Assembly (NCBI RefSeq): GCF_034048115.1
Contig: NZ_CP139145.1
Span: 310,001 to 374,000, forward strand
DNA length: 64,000 bases
Direction: 5' to 3'
From: Pseudarthrobacter sp. IC2-21
GTDB lineage: Bacteria > Actinomycetota > Actinomycetes > Actinomycetales > Micrococcaceae
Positions 1-9,142 of the stretch are shown piece by piece (position 1 is the stretch's first letter; the number at the start of each line of letters is the position of its first letter). The notes under the pieces are model-generated. The model had not been told where the DNA came from, made no database searches, and worked only from the letters and a program-made list of their open reading frames with translations. A program made the translations under genes and the position numbers.

Positions 1-69
1 GGTGTTCCGGAGGATGCTCCTTTCCAGGGCGGCATCCCCGACTCGGGTCCTGACGCCCTGCGCGGCTAA
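1..69 (+). CDS. ftsH: C-terminal end of FtsH-like protease (partial)
   Basis: The first 69 bases are an open frame that enters from the left edge and ends at TAA 67-69. It gives 22 residues rich in Gly, Pro and Asp, ending PDALRG. No domain is visible because only the tail is present. The call rests on position: in actinobacteria the membrane-bound AAA protease gene ftsH lies directly upstream of folE, and its product ends in a variable low-complexity tail like this one. The stop is 10 bases before the proposed folE start, which fits one operon. The function is inferred from synteny only. Confidence 0.55.
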   Translation, partial: GVPEDAPFQGGIPDSGPDALRG

Positions 70-79
70 GCTTTCTTCT

Positions 80-724
80 GTGAATGACTTCGACGACGAC
101 GACGACCTCTCCTCCGCCGGACTTCCGGCGGAGGACGGATCCCACCATAAAAAGCACGACAAGGTGGACCGGCCCCGGATTGAAGCCGCGGTCCGCGAAA
201 TCCTGCTCGCCATCGGCGAGGACCCGGACCGGGGCGGGCTCCAGGACACTCCCAAACGGGTGGCCAAAGCCTATGCGGAGGTGTTCGCCGGCCTGCACCA
301 CGACCCGGCTGACGTCCTGTCCACCACTTTTGACCTGGACCACGAGGAACTGGTCCTGGTCAAGGACATCCCGTTCTATTCCACGTGTGAGCACCACCTG
401 GTGCCGTTCCACGGTGTGGCCCACGTGGGCTACATTCCCTCGCATGACGGCAAGGTAACCGGCCTGAGCAAGCTGGCGCGGCTCGTGGACATCTACGCCC
501 GGCGCCCGCAGGTGCAGGAACGGCTCACCACCCAGATCGTTGAAGCAATGGTCACCCACCTCAAGCCGCGTGGCGCGATTGTTGTTGTTGAATGCGAGCA
601 CATGTGCATGTCCATGCGCGGTGTCCGCAAGCCCGGCGCGAAGACCGTCACCAGCGCGGTACGCGGGCAGCTTCATGACCCGGCCACCCGTGCCGAGGCC
701 ATGAGCCTCATCCTCGGAAGGTAA
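80..724 (+). CDS. folE: GTP cyclohydrolase I
   Basis: FolE turns GTP into 7,8-dihydroneopterin triphosphate, the first step of folate synthesis, in the cytoplasm. The core is complete. Zinc ligands lie in the CEHH motif (Cys103, His106) and in HMCMSMRG (Cys about 176), and the GTP-binding region around [14 protein letters not shown] is intact. I start at GTG 80, giving 214 residues with an acidic DFDDDDD N-terminus. A longer frame back to base 2 would overlap the ftsH tail and add unrelated residues. There is no strong Shine-Dalgarno sequence, so translation may be coupled to ftsH. It is followed 10 bases later by folP. Confidence 0.95.
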   Translation: MNDFDDDDDLSSAGLPAEDGSHHKKHDKVDRPRIEAAVREILLAIGEDPDRGGLQDTPKRVAKAYAEVFAGLHHDPADVLSTTFDLDHEELVLVKDIPFYSTCEHHLVPFHGVAHVGYIPSHDGKVTGLSKLARLVDIYARRPQVQERLTTQIVEAMVTHLKPRGAIVVVECEHMCMSMRGVRKPGAKTVTSAVRGQLHDPATRAEAMSLILGR

Positions 725-734
725 GTAACAAACC

Positions 735-1655
735 ATGGACTCATTAGCTGCAGCCCCGGGAACCGGGCCCGCAACGTCCCCGCTGCCCATGCTGCGCAAA
801 CCGCGCCCGGCCGCGAAATTCGCAGACCTACCCACCGGCCGCACCCTGGTCATGGGCATCCTGAACGTCACCCCTGACTCCTTTAGCGACGGCGGCAAGC
901 ACTTCACGGCGGACACCGCCATCGCCGCCGGCCTGCGGATGTTTTATGCCGGCGCGGACATCATCGACGTCGGCGGCGAATCGACCCGCCCCGGCGCCCT
1001 GGATGTCAGCCCGGAGGAAGAACAGCGCAGGGTGGTCCCCGTCATCGAGGCCCTGGTCAAGGCGGGTGCGCTGGTCTCCATCGACACCACACACACGTCC
1101 ACGGCTGCGGCCGCGCTGAAGGCCGGAGCCGCCATCATCAACGATGTCTCGGGCCTCACCATGGAGCCGGAAATGGCAGAGCTGGTGGCCTCGTCCAAAG
1201 CGCCCTACGTCCTGACACACCGCCGTGGCGATGCCCGCACCATGAATTCGCTGGCCGAGTACAAGGACGTTGCCGGCGAAGTGGTGTCGGAACTGGCCGG
1301 CGTGCGGGACAAGCTCCTCGCGGCCGGGGTCAGCCCGGACCAGATCATTGTTGATCCGGGCCTGGGCTTCGCCAAGAACGATGCCCAGAACTGGGAGCTC
1401 CTGCAGAACCTGGACCAGCTGGACAGCCTGGGGCACCGGGTCCTGGTGGCTGCATCCCGCAAACGCTTCCTGGGCACCCTGCTGACCGTGGCCGGCAAGT
1501 CCGCCGCCCCGGAGGAACGCGACGCAGCCACCGCGGCCATCACGGCCATCAGCGCCTTCCGCGGCGCCTGGGCCGTCCGCGTGCACGACGTCGGGCCCAG
1601 CCTTGACGCTGTAAAGGTCGCTTCGCGCGTGGCGGCTGCCCGCACCACTCACTAG
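735..1655 (+). CDS. folP: Dihydropteroate synthase
   Basis: FolP condenses 6-hydroxymethyl-dihydropterin diphosphate with p-aminobenzoate to give dihydropteroate. It is the sulfonamide target. The TIM-barrel signatures are clear: GILNVTPDSFSDGG at about residues 41-54, DVGGESTRPGA, IINDVSG, and the C-terminal SRKRFLG phosphate-binding loop. The product has 306 residues. The roughly 30 residues before the barrel are Ala/Pro-rich, so a start at the internal ATG 789 is possible. ATG 735 is preferred because GGAAGG lies about 13 bases upstream. It is the second gene of the folE-folP-folB-folK operon. Confidence 0.95.
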   Translation: MDSLAAAPGTGPATSPLPMLRKPRPAAKFADLPTGRTLVMGILNVTPDSFSDGGKHFTADTAIAAGLRMFYAGADIIDVGGESTRPGALDVSPEEEQRRVVPVIEALVKAGALVSIDTTHTSTAAAALKAGAAIINDVSGLTMEPEMAELVASSKAPYVLTHRRGDARTMNSLAEYKDVAGEVVSELAGVRDKLLAAGVSPDQIIVDPGLGFAKNDAQNWELLQNLDQLDSLGHRVLVAASRKRFLGTLLTVAGKSAAPEERDAATAAITAISAFRGAWAVRVHDVGPSLDAVKVASRVAAARTTH

Positions 1656-1669
1656 GGCCGGGGGACCCC

Positions 1670-2029
1670 ATGGACAGGATTACGCTGAGCGGTGTCACCG
1701 CCGTCGGCCATCACGGCGTCTTTGATTTTGAACGCCGCGAGGGCCAGCCCTTTGTGGTGGACGCCGTCCTGCACCTGGACTTCGCCAAAGCCGCGGAATC
1801 CGACGACGTCCGGGACACTGCGCATTACGGCGAGGTGGCTGAGCGGATCAAGGACTGGATCACGGGGGAGCCCTTGAACCTGATCGAGGCCCTGGCCGTG
1901 AGAATCGCCGATGACCTGCTGGGCCGGTTCAGCATCAGGGCCGTGGACGTCACGGTCCATAAGCCCCAGGCCCCCATCGAGGTGCCGTTCGGCGATGTGG
2001 CCGTCAGCGTGCACCGGGAGAGACCATGA
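1670..2029 (+). CDS. folB: Dihydroneopterin aldolase
   Basis: FolB cleaves 7,8-dihydroneopterin to 6-hydroxymethyl-7,8-dihydropterin and glycolaldehyde. At 119 residues it has the family length. It shows the N-terminal GHHGVFDFERREGQPF segment with the conserved Glu, and near the C-terminus the VHKPQAPI segment with the conserved Lys. It starts 14 bases after folP and ends in an ATGA overlap with folK, so translation of the two is probably coupled. Confidence 0.95.
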   Translation: MDRITLSGVTAVGHHGVFDFERREGQPFVVDAVLHLDFAKAAESDDVRDTAHYGEVAERIKDWITGEPLNLIEALAVRIADDLLGRFSIRAVDVTVHKPQAPIEVPFGDVAVSVHRERP

Positions 2030-2562
2030 CCGCGTACACGAAGGCGGTCCTGGCCCTCGGCAGTAACCTGGGCGAACGAAACGACACCCTCTCCGGTGCG
2101 GTGGCAGACCTGGTGGATCCTCCGGAGGTGCGCCTGCTGGCCGTATCCCCGGTGGTCCAGACCAAACCGGTCGGTGGCCCGGCCGGGCAGCCCGACTTCC
2201 TGAACATGGTGATGACCGTGGAAACCATGCTGTCCCCGGAAGCCCTGCTGGAGCATTGCCAGGCGGTGGAGAACAAGCACCTCCGCGTCCGCGACGTGCG
2301 CTGGGGACCCCGCACGCTCGACGTCGACATCATCACCTACGGTGACGTCACCCGTGATGACCCGGACCTGACCCTGCCGCATCCCCGTGCTGCGGAGCGC
2401 GCCTTTGTCCTTTACCCCTGGTCCCTGATCGAACCGGCGGCAACCCTGGGCGGCGAACGGATCGGTGACCTTGCTGCGCGGGCAGCAGACTTCGCCGACA
2501 TCGTGCCGTTCGACGGCTTCGGCGACTACAACGGTGTTCCCACGGCCGGGGCGGTGGAATAG
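2026..2562 (+). CDS. folK: HPPK, 6-hydroxymethyl-dihydropterin pyrophosphokinase
   Basis: FolK transfers diphosphate from ATP to 6-hydroxymethyl-7,8-dihydropterin, making the substrate of FolP. The N-terminal LALGSNLGER motif and the signature RWGPRTLDVDIITYG (about residues 92-106, with the metal-binding Asp99 and Asp101) are intact. The product has 178 residues. The start ATG overlaps the folB stop by four bases, and the stop is two bases before the next gene. The window therefore carries the folate branch from GTP to dihydropteroate in one operon apart from pterin dephosphorylation and pABA supply. Confidence 0.95.
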   Translation: MTAYTKAVLALGSNLGERNDTLSGAVADLVDPPEVRLLAVSPVVQTKPVGGPAGQPDFLNMVMTVETMLSPEALLEHCQAVENKHLRVRDVRWGPRTLDVDIITYGDVTRDDPDLTLPHPRAAERAFVLYPWSLIEPAATLGGERIGDLAARAADFADIVPFDGFGDYNGVPTAGAVE

Positions 2563-2564
2563 CA

Positions 2565-3095
2565 ATGAAACCCATCAGCCCCGGTCGCCTCCTTCTGATC
2601 GGCGTGGCCCTGACCGTCGCCGGCTGGTCAGCCACCGTGGTGACCACGCGCTACAGCCTGGCCACGCCCGTGCTTCCGGTGACAGCCCTTGCCACCATGG
2701 CCGTCATCGTGGTGATCACGCTGATCCTTGGCATCCGGGTGCTTCGCTGGCGCAACAGCACGAAACGCAAGAAGGCACTCGACCCCATCCTCGCTGCCCG
2801 GACCCTGGTACTCGCCCAGGCTTGTGCCTATGCAGGCACTGTCCTGCTGGGGTGGCACGTGGGAATCTTCCTGGACCAACTGCGCATCTGGAACCTCCGC
2901 AGCGACCAGGGCATCACCTGGGTAGCCATTGCCGTGGCCGGCGGGGGCCTGGTGATGATCGTCGTGGGCCTGCTGGTGGAACGGTTCTGCCGGATCCCGC
3001 CCGAAGACACGGACGCGGCCGGTGACGGAAAGCCCGGCCACGGGGTCCGCGGGGAAGCCGCGGGGGAGGGTGAGTATGCCTACCGAGGCGATTGA
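2565..3095 (+). CDS. DUF3180 membrane protein
   Basis: This is a 176-residue membrane protein of the actinobacterial DUF3180 family, which commonly follows folK. Four hydrophobic segments are visible, at about residues 8-25, 35-55, 80-100 and 120-145. A basic loop (RWRNSTKRKK) follows the second, and a charged, Gly-rich C-terminal tail faces one side. No catalytic motif is seen and the role is unknown. The gene starts two bases after folK, and its last 20 bases overlap the next gene, so it belongs to the folate operon. Confidence 0.85.
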   Translation: MKPISPGRLLLIGVALTVAGWSATVVTTRYSLATPVLPVTALATMAVIVVITLILGIRVLRWRNSTKRKKALDPILAARTLVLAQACAYAGTVLLGWHVGIFLDQLRIWNLRSDQGITWVAIAVAGGGLVMIVVGLLVERFCRIPPEDTDAAGDGKPGHGVRGEAAGEGEYAYRGD

Positions 3096-3588
3096 TCCGG
3101 CGGGCATCTCCTGGCAGCGGGTGTCACCAAAATACGTCACCGTGCGGCTGGTGGAATGGGCCGCCGGCAACCTGCTCGCGGTGATTGTGCTGAGCCTGCC
3201 CCTGGTCCTCGTACTCCTGGGCTGGTGGCGCTGGCCGCCGCTATGGCTGGCCATCCTGGTGCCGGCGGCCGCCCTGGTTTTGGCCGCCTGGCGGCTGGTG
3301 CTGATTCCGCGCCAGGTGCGTGCCATCGGCTACGCCGAACGGGACGATGACCTGCTGATCCGCCGCGGGATTTTCTTCCAGCGCACCCTGGCGGTTCCCT
3401 ACGGCCGGATGCAGTACGTGGACATCGGGGTGGGTCCGGTCGAGCGCGGGCTGGGGCTGTGCACGCTGAAACTCCACACCGCCTCGCCCGGCACGAACGC
3501 CACCATCCCCGGCCTGCCCGCCGGTGAGGGGGCGCGCCTGCGTGAACAGCTCGCCGCCCGGGGCGAAGCCAGGCTGGCAGGGCTGTGA
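3076..3588 (+). CDS. PH-domain membrane protein, YdbS type (first of a pair)
   Basis: The product (170 residues) has two membrane segments at about residues 25-75. A bacterial PH (DUF304-like) domain follows, recognisable by LIRRGIFFQRTLAVPYGRMQYVDI and VERGLGLCTLKLHTAS. I start at ATG 3076 because GGGAGGG lies 6-12 bases upstream; GTG 3022 or 3070 would be longer alternatives. The gene overlaps DUF3180 by 20 bases and its stop overlaps the next start (GTGA). In Bacillus the YdbS and YdbT pair has been linked to resistance to other bacteria's antimicrobials. That role is not shown here. Confidence 0.8.
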   Translation: MPTEAIDPAGISWQRVSPKYVTVRLVEWAAGNLLAVIVLSLPLVLVLLGWWRWPPLWLAILVPAAALVLAAWRLVLIPRQVRAIGYAERDDDLLIRRGIFFQRTLAVPYGRMQYVDIGVGPVERGLGLCTLKLHTASPGTNATIPGLPAGEGARLREQLAARGEARLAGL

Positions 3589-5132
3589 CCGCTGACCTTC
3601 CGGAACGGGGAGTGCCGGAGGCAGCGTCCGACGGCGAGTGGCTGCGGGTGCATCCGGCCTCGCCGTTCGTTCGAGGCTGGGTGGCGCTGGCGGCCATCGG
3701 CTTCTTCTTTGGGCGGGACATCTTCGAACGGCTGTTGCAGGGCCGGCCCCTCATTGACGACGATTTCGCAGGCCGTGCGCCTTTGCTGGTAGCCGGCGGC
3801 GGGATCATGCTGGTGCTGACCGTCCTGGGCTTCATCCTCACCTGGTACTTCACCAAATACCAGGTCTCCGGGGGCTACGTCAGGATCAATTCCGGCTTCC
3901 TCTTTCGCCAGCAGCGCCAGGCCCGGCTTGACCGCGTCCAGGCCATCGACATCGTCCAGCCGCTGCTGGCACGGATTTTTGGCCTGGCGGAACTCAAGTT
4001 CGAGGTCGCCGACGCCGGGGAATCCGCCGTCAGGCTCGCCTACCTGCGGATGGACGACGCCCGGCAGCTCCGCGCCACCATCCTGGCACGTGCCGCCGGT
4101 GTGGTTCCCGACCCCGCCCGGCCGCAGGAGGCCCCACCCGAGGCACCGGAATTTCCGGTACTGTCCGTGCCGCCGTCGCGCCTTCTGGGTTCGCTGCTCC
4201 TCAGCGAGCAGAGCGTCGGTGTGGTGCTGGGCGGCGTCGCGTCCGTCATCCTCTCCGCCGTAACGGACAACCGGAGCTTCTACTTCTACCTGATCCCGGC
4301 GGCGCTGGGCCTGGCCGCCAGCTACTGGGGCTCCTTCAACAAGGGCTACAACTTCACAGCGGCGATCTCCCCGGACGGGATCCGGCTCCGCTACGGACTC
4401 CTGGACACGCAGGCACAGACGCTGCCGCCCGGCAGGATCCAGGCGCTGAAGGTGGTCCAGTCCCCGCTGTGGCGCATCTTCGGCTGGTACCGGATCCAGG
4501 TCAACGTTGCCGGCTACGGCGCGCCGGGCAGCAACGGCGAGCCGGCGTCCCGGACCACGCTCCTGCCCGTCGGCAAGCTTCCCGAGGTGATGAGCATGCT
4601 CGCACTGGTCCTGCCGGACCCGGGGACGCCGGAGCCCGGACGCATTTTCGCGGCGGGGCTTGGCGGACTCGATTCCGACGGCGGATTTGTCACCACACCG
4701 CGCCGCGGCCGGTTCCTCGCGCCCCTGGGATGGCGCCGCAACGGCTTCGCCTCCACCGACACCGCGCTGCTGATCCGCTCGGGCCGGTGGTGGCGGGAAC
4801 TGGTGCTGGTCCCGCACCAGCGCACCCAGTCCATGGCCATGCACCAGGGACCCCTCGCCCGCCAGTTCCGCCTGGCGGACCTGATCCTCCACACCACTGC
4901 CGGGCCGGTGTCACCGCGTCTGAGGCAGGCCGGCCTGGACGAGGCGCGTACCCTTTTTGACGAACAGTCCGCCCGCGCACGCCTGGCCCGCAAACGGCAG
5001 ACCAGCGAACAATGGCTGGCGCAGGTTGCCCCGTCACCGACACGTGGACCTGCCGCGGGGAAACCGCCGGCGAACGGCACCACCAACCAACACGGCACCA
5101 CCAACCAGCAGGAGAGCACCAACCGTGGCTAA
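3585..5132 (+). CDS. PH-domain membrane protein, YdbT type (second of a pair)
   Basis: This 515-residue membrane protein carries repeated bacterial PH domains. Each repeat pairs hydrophobic helices with a motif like that of the preceding gene: VRINSGFLFRQQRQARLDRVQAIDI, then RLRYGLLDTQAQTLPPGRIQALKV, then LIRSGRWWRELVLVPHQRTQSM. The C-terminal 40 residues are Thr/Asn-rich and repetitive. It starts at GTG 3585 in a GTGA overlap with the upstream gene, so the two proteins are probably made together. Its 3' end overlaps the next start by eight bases. The biochemical role is unknown. Confidence 0.8.
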   Translation: MTADLPERGVPEAASDGEWLRVHPASPFVRGWVALAAIGFFFGRDIFERLLQGRPLIDDDFAGRAPLLVAGGGIMLVLTVLGFILTWYFTKYQVSGGYVRINSGFLFRQQRQARLDRVQAIDIVQPLLARIFGLAELKFEVADAGESAVRLAYLRMDDARQLRATILARAAGVVPDPARPQEAPPEAPEFPVLSVPPSRLLGSLLLSEQSVGVVLGGVASVILSAVTDNRSFYFYLIPAALGLAASYWGSFNKGYNFTAAISPDGIRLRYGLLDTQAQTLPPGRIQALKVVQSPLWRIFGWYRIQVNVAGYGAPGSNGEPASRTTLLPVGKLPEVMSMLALVLPDPGTPEPGRIFAAGLGGLDSDGGFVTTPRRGRFLAPLGWRRNGFASTDTALLIRSGRWWRELVLVPHQRTQSMAMHQGPLARQFRLADLILHTTAGPVSPRLRQAGLDEARTLFDEQSARARLARKRQTSEQWLAQVAPSPTRGPAAGKPPANGTTNQHGTTNQQESTNRG

Positions 5133-6015
5133 ACCGGGGCGCCTTGGCGTCGGAATCATCAGCGCCGGGAAAGTCGGTGCGGTACTCGGTGCCGCCCTCC
5201 GCGCTGCCGAACACGCCGTCGTCGGGGTTTCCGCAGTATCCGAGGCCAGCCGTGACCGGGCCGAAGCCCTGCTCCCCGGCGTCCCGGTGCTGGAAATCCA
5301 GGAGATTGTGGAACGCGCCGAACTGGTGCTCCTGGCCGTGCCGGATGACGCCCTGGCCGGCCTGGTGGACGGTCTCGCCAAACTGGGGGCCTGGCAGCCC
5401 GGACAGTTGGTGGCGCATACGTCGGGCAGATTCGGCGTGGGTGTGCTCCGCCCCGTCAGGGCCGCCGGCGCGATCCCGCTGGCCCTGCACCCCGCCATGA
5501 CATTCACGGGCATGAGCCTGGACCTGACCCGCCTGCTCGACTGCACCTTCGGGGTGACGGCGGACGCCGCCATGCTGCCCATCGCGCAGGCCCTGGTGGT
5601 GGAGATGGGCGCCGAGCCAGTTGCCATTGCCGAGGCGGACCGGACGCTCTATCACACAGCCCTTGCCCACGGTTCGAACCATCTTGTCACCCTCGTGGCG
5701 CAGGCCTCCCAACTGCTCCGGGATGTGGGGGTGGACGCCCCGGACCGGATGCTCGGGCCCCTCTTGCGGGCCACGCTCGAAAATGCGCTGGCCTCCGGCG
5801 AGACAGCCCTGACAGGGCCGGTGGCACGCGGCGATGTGGGCACCGTGGCGGCTCACGCCGAGGCGCTGCGCGAGTACGACGCCGGGACCCACGGCGATGT
5901 CCTTGAGGCCTACCTCGCCATGGCCCGTGCCACCGCGCGGCGGGCGGAAACCCGCGGCCTACTTAAACCGGATCAACTGGGGGCCATCCGATCGGCCCTG
6001 GAAGAAGGAGAATAA
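5125..6015 (+). CDS. Rossmann-like and DUF2520 protein
   Basis: This 296-residue protein has an N-terminal NAD(P)-type Rossmann fold ([17 protein letters not shown]) and a C-terminal DUF2520 domain with HPAMTFTG and [16 protein letters not shown]. It resembles the F420/NADP-dependent and 6-phosphogluconate-like reductase folds. The order upstream of panC is common in actinobacteria, so a role near pantoate or pantothenate supply is often suggested but is not demonstrated. GTG 5125 is chosen because the Rossmann strand starts directly after it and GGAGAG lies at 5111-5116. An in-frame extension to 4957 only reads the upstream gene in another frame. Confidence 0.85.
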   Translation: MAKPGRLGVGIISAGKVGAVLGAALRAAEHAVVGVSAVSEASRDRAEALLPGVPVLEIQEIVERAELVLLAVPDDALAGLVDGLAKLGAWQPGQLVAHTSGRFGVGVLRPVRAAGAIPLALHPAMTFTGMSLDLTRLLDCTFGVTADAAMLPIAQALVVEMGAEPVAIAEADRTLYHTALAHGSNHLVTLVAQASQLLRDVGVDAPDRMLGPLLRATLENALASGETALTGPVARGDVGTVAAHAEALREYDAGTHGDVLEAYLAMARATARRAETRGLLKPDQLGAIRSALEEGE

Positions 6016-6016
6016 C

Positions 6017-6946
6017 GTGGCTACCCAAGTGGTACGGACGGCGGCGGAACTGCGCGAGGCCAGTGCCCGCCTCTTGACAGGGAAGGAAGGCCGCTCCCAG
6101 GCCCTGGTGCCAACCATGGGCGCACTGCACGGGGGGCACGCCCGGCTGGCACGGACCGCCGTCGAACAGAACGACGTTGTGGTGGCCTCCATCTTTGTGA
6201 ATCCGCTGCAGTTCGGCGATGCCGTGGATCTTGACCGGTACCCGCGGACGCTCGAAGCCGACGTTGCGCTGCTTGAGGCACAGGGCGTGGACCTGGTGTT
6301 TGCGCCCTCGGTGGAGGATGTTTACCCGGGCGGGGAACCCCTGGTGCGCATCACCGCCGGTACCCTGGGGGAAAAATGGGAAGGCGCCTCGCGGCCCGGG
6401 CATTTCGACGGGGCCCTCACCGTCGTGGCGAAGCTGCTGCACTACGGCGCTCCGGCTGCAGGCCTCCCGTCCGCCGGGGCCTTCGTCTCCGGCAGCACCG
6501 CCGGCCTGCCCACCTACCGGGCCTACTTCGGGCAGAAAGATGCCCAGCAGGTGGCACTCGTGCGGCGGATGGTGGCCGACCTCAACTTTCCCGTGGACAT
6601 CGTGACGGTACCCACCGTCCGTGCCGACGACGGCCTTGCCCTCTCCAGCCGCAACCGCTTCCTGTCCGACCAGGAGCGGGAAGCCGCGTTGGTGCTCTCG
6701 CGGGCCCTGCGGCTTCTTGAGGAGCGCGCCAATGCCCAGGAGCCGCTGGACCTCGACTCGGCCCAGGCCATGGTGGCCTCCCAGCCATTGGTGGAACTTG
6801 ACTACTTCGACGTGGTGGATCCGCGGACCCTTGAACCACTCGCCGAAAACTGCCGGAAGGTTCCCTTCCGGGGTGAGGGACTGGCTCTCATCGCAGCAAA
6901 AGTGGGCCCGGTCCGGCTGATCGACAATGTGCCGTTGAGTTCCTGA
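6017..6946 (+). CDS. panC: Pantothenate synthetase
   Basis: PanC joins pantoate and beta-alanine using ATP, the last step of pantothenate synthesis. The 309-residue product shows the HIGH-like [11 protein letters not shown] (residues 31-41), SIFVNPLQF, the [15 protein letters not shown] segment and LALSSRN, which takes the KMSKS position. Start GTG 6017 follows AGAAGGAG at 6003-6010 and lies one base after the DUF2520 stop. An insertion of about 20 residues (roughly 150-170, small and hydrophobic) separates the adenylate-binding region from FGQKD. No panD follows here. Confidence 0.95.
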   Translation: MATQVVRTAAELREASARLLTGKEGRSQALVPTMGALHGGHARLARTAVEQNDVVVASIFVNPLQFGDAVDLDRYPRTLEADVALLEAQGVDLVFAPSVEDVYPGGEPLVRITAGTLGEKWEGASRPGHFDGALTVVAKLLHYGAPAAGLPSAGAFVSGSTAGLPTYRAYFGQKDAQQVALVRRMVADLNFPVDIVTVPTVRADDGLALSSRNRFLSDQEREAALVLSRALRLLEERANAQEPLDLDSAQAMVASQPLVELDYFDVVDPRTLEPLAENCRKVPFRGEGLALIAAKVGPVRLIDNVPLSS

Positions 6947-7074
6947 TCCCTGGACCTCGTGCCGGGTGGGCGGCGCAAAAAGTCTGTTGGATTCCGTTCG
7001 GATCGACTAAGCTTATTTCAGTGCCCCGGACCCTGGCATCGCCCCATTTGGCGTCCCCAGGAAGAGCAAACCCC

Positions 7075-7296
7075 ATGATCCGCACAGTGGACGACGGTCT
7101 GTCGTACCTCGTTAGAGTCCCCAACGCCGCCGTTGTTGACGACTACTTGAATTCCGCAGTAAACATGGCGCGACAGTTCGCGTCCACCACCGGGCTATGC
7201 GGGATCCTGGTGACCCGCCACGCCCACGACACTTATACGGTTGCCGTCAGTGAGGCTGTGCCGTTCGGCGAGACGCACGAACGGTTGGACTTCTGA
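7075..7296 (+). CDS. Small hypothetical protein
   Basis: I do not recognise this 73-residue protein. It is soluble-looking, without a signal or membrane segment. ATG 7075 is chosen over GTG 7021 because AGGAAGAG lies eight bases upstream at 7059-7066 and the codons before 7075 add only a Pro/Ser-rich stretch. The gene lies between panC and a second small gene, on the same strand as the GAF-ANTAR pair. It may be a stand-alone accessory gene of this regulatory patch. Confidence 0.6.
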   Translation: MIRTVDDGLSYLVRVPNAAVVDDYLNSAVNMARQFASTTGLCGILVTRHAHDTYTVAVSEAVPFGETHERLDF

Positions 7297-7322
7297 GGAC
7301 CCTCGTGCCAGGAGCTGACGGC

Positions 7323-7550
7323 ATGCTGCAACTCGGGCGGCATCACAGGTTTGACGCAGGGGCCACACCGCTCCAAGGACAGGCCCACGAAATCATCGTC
7401 TCCATCCTTGATGATCCGTCCCCTGGTTTGGACGGGGTCAAGGAACGGCTGACCCGGTGCCTTGCCGCCCACCCGCATGCCCCCGAGATGGCCTTGCTGG
7501 AACACCTGCGCGAAACCGTGAAAATAGTCAACGCCGAACCGGGGCAATAG
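7323..7550 (+). CDS. Small protein, paralogue of the 9180-9467 product
   Basis: The product has 75 residues from ATG 7323, with AGGAG about eight bases upstream; GTG 7305 is an alternative. Its C-terminal 45 residues align by eye with the minus-strand product at 9180-9467. Both share QA-EII, a Leu four to five residues on, RL-RC-A, a P--PE motif and ALL--L. No family name is known to me. The two paralogues bracket the two GAF-ANTAR genes, which suggests a shared or partner function. There is no membrane segment. Confidence 0.6.
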   Translation: MLQLGRHHRFDAGATPLQGQAHEIIVSILDDPSPGLDGVKERLTRCLAAHPHAPEMALLEHLRETVKIVNAEPGQ

Positions 7551-7680
7551 GACTGTCCGATGCGTTGCCGTGCCCGGGGCATAGCCACTATGTATTGTTG
7601 GGATGACGACTCCGCCGTTCCGGTTCAGCCTGCAGCCGGCATTTGCGCAGCGGGAATGAATCAGGGATCAGAGGCTGACC

Positions 7681-8373
7681 ATGGACAGTGGGCCCGACGC
7701 AGCGGGTGAAGCGGACCTCTGTGCTCCCTATCTCGCACAGTTGCCCATCACGGGCGTCGCCGTATCGCTCTTCGGCGGGACTGCCGCCGCCACGCTGGTC
7801 GCAGCCAGCGATGAAATGGCTGCGCGGCTGGACGAGTTGCAGTTCAACCTGGGGGAAGGTCCGCGATGGCGGGCGATGCAGACCCGGCTCCCGGTGCTCC
7901 TTGGTGATGCGCAGACCACCGTGGACGGCGAGTGGCCCATGTTCCACCGCGCCATCGAGGGCACGCCAGCGGCGGCGTTATTTGTCTTCCCGCTGACCGT
8001 GGGTGCCCTGGACCTTGGCGTCGTGGAGCTGTATCACACGGTGCGTGGAAACTTGAGCCGTTCCGCGGAGTCCGCAGCCGCAGCGTTGGCCGGCCAAACG
8101 TCCTGGTATCTGCTGCGCAAGGTCCTCAGCGTCAATTCCGCTGAGGGTGATCCCGCTCTGGAGCCGGGGCTGATGTCGCGCCGGGAAATCCATCAGGCCA
8201 CCGGGATGGTCCTCGCGCAGTCCGGCGCTACGGCGGCAGAATCCTTGCTCCTGTTGCGTGCCTACGCGTTCGCCAACGACGTCACCCTGAAGGCCGCGGC
8301 CGATGCTGTCCTTGCGGGCCGGCTTAGTTTCGACCCCGCGTCAGATGGGGAGCCGGGCCCGGCGCTGCAGTAA
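7681..8373 (+). CDS. GAF-ANTAR regulator 1
   Basis: This 230-residue protein has an N-terminal GAF sensor domain (about 15-150) and a C-terminal ANTAR region (about 165-215, from REIHQATGMVLAQSGATAAES to AAADAVLAG). ANTAR domains bind paired RNA hairpins and act as antiterminators or translation regulators; the GAF ligand is unknown. ATG 7681 has GAGG seven bases upstream. Its TAA stop (8371-8373) forms the first half of a -10-like TAAAAT for the next gene. A second GAF-ANTAR gene follows ten bases downstream. Confidence 0.85.
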   Translation: MDSGPDAAGEADLCAPYLAQLPITGVAVSLFGGTAAATLVAASDEMAARLDELQFNLGEGPRWRAMQTRLPVLLGDAQTTVDGEWPMFHRAIEGTPAAALFVFPLTVGALDLGVVELYHTVRGNLSRSAESAAAALAGQTSWYLLRKVLSVNSAEGDPALEPGLMSRREIHQATGMVLAQSGATAAESLLLLRAYAFANDVTLKAAADAVLAGRLSFDPASDGEPGPALQ

Positions 8374-8376
8374 AAT
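8371..8376 (+). promoter_or_regulatory. -10 box TAAAAT overlapping a stop codon; leaderless start
   Basis: TAAAAT lies six bases before ATG 8383, and its first three bases are the stop of the upstream gene. There is no Shine-Dalgarno sequence. With transcription starting seven bases after the box, the mRNA would begin at or next to the ATG. No good -35 box is seen. Confidence 0.5.
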
Positions 8377-8382
8377 GGCGCC

Positions 8383-9093
8383 ATGGTAACGAGTACCCGT
8401 GCGGAGCGCGTCAGCCTGGCTTTCGTGAAGCTGACGGACACGCTGGTGGCGGACTATGACGTCCTTGATCTCCTGCACACTCTGGTGGAGGAGGCCGTGG
8501 GGCTGCTTGATGTCTCGGCCGCCGGGTTGGTGCTGGCCGATCCCACGGGAGAACTCCAAGTGGTGGCTTCCACCAGCGAGGAGAGCCGGCTCGTAGAGGT
8601 GTTGCAGCTTCAGGCCGGGGCCGGTCCGTGCGTCGACGCATACCGATCCGGGGTTCCGGTGGTTGTGGCCGATGTAAGCGCCCTGACACGGTGGCCCGAC
8701 TTCCGTGCGGCCGCGCTCTCTCAGGGCTTCCGCTCCGTGCACGCAGTGCCCATGCGGGTCCAGGGCCGCGCCATCGGCGCCATGGGACTCTTCCGTTCCA
8801 CCGCGGGGCCCCTGACGGCAGAGGACACCGCGATTGGACAGGCCCTTGCGGATGTCGCCACGATCAGCCTGATGCAGGAGCGCACCATCAGGGAAGCGGC
8901 GCTTGTCAACGAGCAGCTTCAGCGGGCTTTGAACACCCGGGTGCTGATCGAGCAGGCCAAGGGAGTTATCGCCCACACAGCGGGTGTGGACATGGACGCG
9001 GCGTTCAACCGGCTGCGCAACTACGCGCGAGCCAACAACCAGAGCCTTCAGGTGACAGCCGGCAGCATCGTGGACCGCAGCCTGACGCTGTAA
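8383..9093 (+). CDS. GAF-ANTAR regulator 2
   Basis: This 236-residue protein has a GAF domain (about 20-165, including GAGPCVDAYRSG and VHAVPMRVQGRAIGAMGLF) and a canonical ANTAR domain (about 175-230: LNTRVLIEQAKGVIAHTAGVDMDAAFNRLRNYAR). It is predicted to be a cytoplasmic sensor that binds RNA hairpins. It is more typical of its family than regulator 1. The start has no Shine-Dalgarno sequence but lies six bases after TAAAAT, so it can be transcribed apart from its neighbour as a leaderless mRNA. Confidence 0.9.
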   Translation: MVTSTRAERVSLAFVKLTDTLVADYDVLDLLHTLVEEAVGLLDVSAAGLVLADPTGELQVVASTSEESRLVEVLQLQAGAGPCVDAYRSGVPVVVADVSALTRWPDFRAAALSQGFRSVHAVPMRVQGRAIGAMGLFRSTAGPLTAEDTAIGQALADVATISLMQERTIREAALVNEQLQRALNTRVLIEQAKGVIAHTAGVDMDAAFNRLRNYARANNQSLQVTAGSIVDRSLTL

Positions 9094-9120
9094 GCCGCCG
9101 CACCGGAAAGCGTTCTGCGG

Positions 9121-9142
9121 TCCCGGGCGGCCGCGCCCGGGA
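9121..9142. terminator. Hairpin between convergent genes
   Basis: TCCCGGGC (9121-9128) pairs perfectly with GCCCGGGA (9135-9142) around a six-base loop. It lies between the convergent GAF-ANTAR 2 and the minus-strand small gene. There is no T-run, so it is only a candidate bidirectional terminator. Confidence 0.4.

Noticed and set aside
4957-5124. N-terminal extension of the DUF2520 protein
   Set aside because: These codons lie within the upstream PH-domain gene, are Arg/Pro-rich, and the Rossmann fold begins right after GTG 5125.
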